Assembly: GCA_902798915.1 (NCBI GenBank)
Contig: CADBYM010000030.1
Location: 1 to 41,054, forward strand
Length of the DNA stretch: 41,054 bases
Reading direction: 5' to 3'
Origin: an uncultured Coriobacteriaceae bacterium
GTDB taxonomy: Bacteria; Actinomycetota; Coriobacteriia; Coriobacteriales; Atopobiaceae
Positions 39,301-41,054 of the stretch are shown one piece after another; positions within the stretch are counted from its first letter, which is position 1; each line of letters opens with the position of its first letter. The notes under the pieces are model-generated. The model worked only from the letters and a program-made list of their open reading frames with translations. It searched no databases and was not told where the DNA came from. A program made the position numbers and the translations under genes.

Positions 39301-41054
39301 ACGTGGTCGCGAAGCCCGTAACCGTAACTGGCATCGAGCTTGTAGGAGATGGCGCGGGCAGCTACGCGCCGACGTTCTTGGGCGACCTGTCGGCCAAGAT
39401 CGAGCGTCGCGCCGTAGCGCTTAAGGCCGACGACAGAACCTGCTTCAAGGATGACCCGGGCCTGGCGAATCACACGTACACGATTAGTGCCGTGGACGGC
39501 ATGGACGAAAGCGGATTGGTTGGTGGGGACACCAAGGACGTCATCGATCCGGGAAACTGGAGCGTGAACCCGTCCCTGAACATCCAAAACCCCGCCGCCG
39601 GTACCTATACGGTTACGGCTAACCCAAATAGCGAACAGGGAAACTACTACATCAAGCAAAATGACTCCGGCGCGCTCACCATTAAAGGACACGTATCGGA
39701 CCCGGTTGACATCAGTGGTGCGAGGGTAGAGGTCGACCCCGTCACTTACGACGGCAAGGCCCACGCGCTCGAGGGGACGGACGATCCCTTGGACGGGACC
39801 AAGGTCCGAGTCGTGCTGTCGGACGCGCTGGTCGACCCCGCGTGCTACACCATCGAGGACTATACTCCGAAGACGAAGGCCGGCGAGTACAGCTTCACCG
39901 TGCGCGGCAACGGCGTGGAGACGACCGGTAGCGCGCAGGGCACCTTCGTCATCAATCGGAAGCCGGTCAACATCGTCGGCCTTGCGGTGGAGACGAAGGT
40001 CTACGACAAGACGACAGACGCGACCTTTACCTATGAGTCTATCGACGGTGCCGTCGAGGGTGACGATTTGAGCCTCGAAGTGACTGGCGCATTCGAGGAC
40101 GAGAACGCTGGCTCTGACAAGGACGTGAGCTATTCCGCCACGCTCAAGGGCGCAGACAAGAACAACTACACGCTCAACGATCCGACGGGGACGCTCAAAG
40201 GAACCATAAAGCCGAAGGAAGCAACCATAACCTTCCAGAACGTCTCGAAGGTTTACGGCGATGAAGATCCCGATAAGACTGAGTGGCTCACGATTGAGGG
40301 CATCATTGATGGCGACCCACTGCCTCCGTTACTTCTGGATTCTCTGAGCCGAGAGCCGGGAGAGGATGTCGGCAGTTACGGTTATACCGCTGCGATGAGC
40401 AGTCTGTCGAACTACAACTTTACAATCAAAGCATCAGACGCCAAGTTCTCCATAACCCCGAGACCCATCAGCGCCGCCGACATCACCGTCGAGGACCAGG
40501 CGTACTCCGGCAAGCCCCTCGAGCCCAAGCCGACCGTCACGTTCGGCGGCCAGGCGCTCGTCGAGGGCACCGACTACGAGGTCGTCTCCTACGAGGACAA
40601 CGCGCACGTCGGCACCGCGACCGTGACCGTCAGGGGCAAGGGCAACTTCGACGGCGAGACGACCGTCGCCTTCAGAATCACCACGCTCAAGGTCAAGGTG
40701 GTGGGCATCGAGGCCGACGACAAGCAGTACGACGGCACCACCGCCGCCACGCTCACGTTCGACGCGGCCAAGGTCGTGCCGGCCGATGACACCAGCGAAG
40801 AGCCGACGGCCATCCAAGGCCTTACCGTCACTGCCGCCGGCACCTTCGCCAACGCGGCCGTCGGCGAAGGCAAGACCGTCACCATCAGCAGGATCGCCTT
40901 CGCCGGCGAGGGTGCGGGCAACTACGAACTCGTTGAGTCGACGACGACCGCCAAAGCGAGCATCACCAAGCGCGAGATCACGTTCTCCGGCATCACCGCC
41001 GAGGACAAGACCTACGACGGCACCACCGCCGCCACGCTCGACACCTCCAACCTC
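33354..41054 (+). CDS. Giant secreted MBG/YDG-repeat surface protein (3' end outside window)
   Basis: One frame is open from ATG 33354 (after AAAGGAGG) to the last base of the window, giving at least 2567 residues. Residues 1-32 are a Sec signal peptide cut after SAYA. Residues 33-120 are acidic and low-complexity. Residues about 125-260 form a globular lead (VGDITVRVHADEGAFPEGV). From about residue 345 three repeat types alternate: an Ig-like type with a ..YDVS..AKNAGTY.F.V.GK..YTG pattern, YDG domains marked by KTYDGTT (near 34661, 37216, 37516, 37789, 38559, 39091, 40726, 41008), and MBG domains marked by DP..TATVTGLV.GESE.LI.YTLSR and GNY. A clear KVYGDEDP MBG signature lies near 40250. 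Such proteins are long wall-attached fibres or adhesins; the anchor would be outside the window. Base composition varies along the gene. Confidence 0.9.
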   Translation, partial: MKQMAQSWAKRGLAFLLSLSMVGGGVPTSAYAEALVPLDDIVEEQSDENSAIAENDEQSVDDVQEGLDVQEAEGELDDQEDPIAENPLESEHAPDSSDAQAAEDGNPKREQAPPAMPAFDGEATVGDITVRVHADEGAFPEGVRLEVNAAEEDATREAIEAVDEQLGEYARVEMIALDVRVVDAGGSEVEPADGMSVEVAFQTARVADDDADTNVFHVQDDGETVQLDAAEDGNVVSATTESFSTYVVAFTNANAESPTYEARSTSFPMRVPVQGILDEITDTYYIANGAEELPEGWTYDPEDGCIEIPEQFSEPKQILVLGLWPGSQLHEQSGYRVNVACSEDDRVDLSSATVTVQSDTFEYTGSPIEPSVTEVRLGDQVVDPNVYDVTYRRNTDAGNRAVVYVRAKESSSYQGYVTVPFTITPKEISVSMPVKDKTYDGTTDTDWEYPVTYDGIAERDKGEVYVAIAKCNFDTKDVGEGKTVHITELTLRGARAKNYKLASSEITSTANITPKPVTVKANDNAKVKGTDDPSFTGTVTGLVSGESEELITYSLARAEGETSGTYAITPSGEAVQGNYTVTYDPGTFTIVDTTTDISGATVTCEPVTYDGKNHTPGDSSTVLTVELDGQTLASQYYDVSIEGPAKNAGTYAFEVVGKNIYTGRVQGSFVVDPKTLNPSGVYLSYKYYDGTQSVTINNDCSPSTGRSVYGALEGDKVYFADTMTAEFPSPNVKYNEAGDSVMTYNIPIEGIELTGDDASNYKLSSTTSIMSAYIAPVRVTIKAKDVAKDLGQDDPVFTATVTGLVNGESEELIHYTLSRDSGEEPGVYEIKPTAARYQGNYSTECVNGLLTIRDPEAIDISNATVTCEPMIYDAHGSDFSDLEDLGDRITVTLNGETLPSDKYDIICTETYTYVRQARDYGFLVIGKDGYTGSVRGTLTVKPRPITVRVDDKTKTAGHDDPEFTVTVENWPPNGDNYPFDWMINYTLSREEGEEPGTYVITPSGRATQGDYVVTYESGTLTITDPSSSDIDISDAIVTCTPLTYDGNEYYPAVNSKSTVTVMLNGQEVPGGCWYIGDSGGKVKDVGEYEFGVYGQNGYTGTATGIQVIEPAPVTVKADDKIMFVGHDAPELTATVTGLVEGESESLISYTLSRDSGDGPGTYTITPSGSANQGNYAVTYEPGTLTIVDPSYDVADAEITMRDRPFQGGRQIKAFVGDDLVVKLNGETLRKDRDYELDTDGFGTNAYVTDNDAKGNYVTIKGKGAYTGSVKGYFNIRPTGITVEIPVKDKTYDGTTTARLDLDNATYYGRWGSPDTVRIDETKAVGTFEDAKAGEDKKVTISGLELTGTLAGNYELLWDDGYGQVTTTETTANILQREVTLSGKIVIDKTYDGNTIAQLESTPNITGGKVGNDDVAIVLPATGTFSDKNVGSGKIVTIEGLELVGADKGNYVLKDTTGIRLATISAKEIVVSGITAADKTYDGTKAADLNTGGASIRASDLISGDDVSVASATGEFDSKDVGENKPVTVTSIELAGKEAANYKPIYTDALKAAINRRNVTVTFVDKLHVKGQGVSWPTHEVTVSGLVEGEPESLIMVTSWRVSPTTNLDDPEVGKYTVTPIGSEEQGNYHVQFKSGTVTVTDTAVDLSDAVVTCGPITYDGADHRPSSGGVTVTVNGAEVSPECYDVTDAPGGEAKNAGNYDFTVTGKNGFTGSKTGTLVIEQREVVASTLGVYYKEYDGTTNATVNYDDDAPLKGAVEGDDVKIAHTATAEYVGKDVVMDSGDNAIPKDAVIRGIELIGSGVANYKLKSSTIITKAVIWRAYIAVKPDDKSKVVGTSDPELTATVTGMVNGESAEELIHYTLSREEGEAVGSYNITAQGSPVQGNYTVGFRSSGTFTITNGIDVIVTGIVAKDKTYDGTTTATLDCTNAKVYAVNDSGGSSQGDNSGNTQADPTVGLTPIEGLTVTATGTFADENVAVDDGGNVVAKPVTVTGIELVGDGAGSYAPTFLGDLSAKIERRAVALKADDRTCFKDDPGLANHTYTISAVDGMDESGLVGGDTKDVIDPGNWSVNPSLNIQNPAAGTYTVTANPNSEQGNYYIKQNDSGALTIKGHVSDPVDISGARVEVDPVTYDGKAHALEGTDDPLDGTKVRVVLSDALVDPACYTIEDYTPKTKAGEYSFTVRGNGVETTGSAQGTFVINRKPVNIVGLAVETKVYDKTTDATFTYESIDGAVEGDDLSLEVTGAFEDENAGSDKDVSYSATLKGADKNNYTLNDPTGTLKGTIKPKEATITFQNVSKVYGDEDPDKTEWLTIEGIIDGDPLPPLLLDSLSREPGEDVGSYGYTAAMSSLSNYNFTIKASDAKFSITPRPISAADITVEDQAYSGKPLEPKPTVTFGGQALVEGTDYEVVSYEDNAHVGTATVTVRGKGNFDGETTVAFRITTLKVKVVGIEADDKQYDGTTAATLTFDAAKVVPADDTSEEPTAIQGLTVTAAGTFANAAVGEGKTVTISRIAFAGEGAGNYELVESTTTAKASITKREITFSGITAEDKTYDGTTAATLDTSNL
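34386..41054 (+). repeat. Array of diverged Ig-like / YDG / MBG protein repeats
   Basis: The units are about 75-100 codons each and occur mainly in the order Ig-like, YDG, MBG, with skipped or doubled YDG units at 37200-37990. Bases are diverged, yet short blocks such as the GGCGAGTCCGA around GESE and the TACGACGGCACCACC around YDGTT recur. About eight MBG-type, eight Ig-like and ten YDG-type units were counted by eye. Confidence 0.75.

Noticed and set aside
36120..39764. Two long minus-strand open frames (36120-38066 and 38172-39764)
   Set aside because: They lie opposite the MBG repeats and their repeating translation is the shadow of that repeat array.
34386..41054. Possible CRISPR-like or tandem DNA repeat array
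   Set aside because: The periodicity is at protein level with diverged bases and no spacer structure; it is a domain array.

Overview
The window looks like a chromosome segment of a GC-rich Gram-positive anaerobe of the class Coriobacteriia, most like the Olsenella/Atopobiaceae group. This is inferred from protein style and gene content: a dlt cell-envelope operon, a fused TsaB-RimI-TsaD protein, adhE, a long Ala/Lys tail on ribosomal protein L31, Rpn-type and MBG-repeat surface proteins. No 16S rRNA or tRNA is visible, so the genus is not fixed.

Layout. Positions 1-97 are the 3' end (domains V and VI) of a group II intron whose body lies outside the window. Next come rpmE (253-669), a trigger-factor-like protein lacking the usual N-terminal domains (753-1589, minus), an Rpn-family nuclease with palindromic operators (1781-2764) and a peptide-deformylase-like protein that has lost the catalytic Glu (2847-3266). 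A minus-strand purine operon follows (5446-3366): promoter, ZTP riboswitch with terminator-like expression platform, purO-type IMP cyclohydrolase, and a stand-alone AICAR transformylase. A sugar/polyol cluster (5593-9939) holds a mannitol-type PTS EIICBA, a divergent SorE-like dehydrogenase and a DeoR-family regulator. Three copies of a 14-bp operator sit on the two divergent promoters.

Positions 10053-14255 are a teichoic-acid D-alanylation operon in the order dltA-dltB-dltD-dltX, with no dltC. Then come decayed remnants, a RelB/PIN toxin-antitoxin pair (14656-15490, minus), adhE (15977-18622), an APH-fold kinase-like gene, and a small basic protein translationally coupled to a C11 clostripain-like lipoprotein (19567-21950). 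glmS (22416-24266) is preceded by a complete-looking glmS ribozyme.

Positions 24382-33183 are a housekeeping block: acpS, nnrE/nnrD fusion, alr, family 4 uracil-DNA glycosylase, tsaE, and tsaB-rimI-tsaD fused in one frame. Between tsaE and tsaB sits a symmetric module of about 1.4-1.6 kb: a predicted PD-(D/E)XK nuclease gene bracketed by two inverted 93-bp palindromic elements and, outside them, by mirrored G-quadruplex-type tracts. This is the best candidate for an undescribed mobile or regulatory system here.

The last 7.7 kb (33354 to the window end) is one open frame for a giant secreted protein made of alternating Ig-like, YDG and MBG repeats; its C-terminus lies beyond the window.
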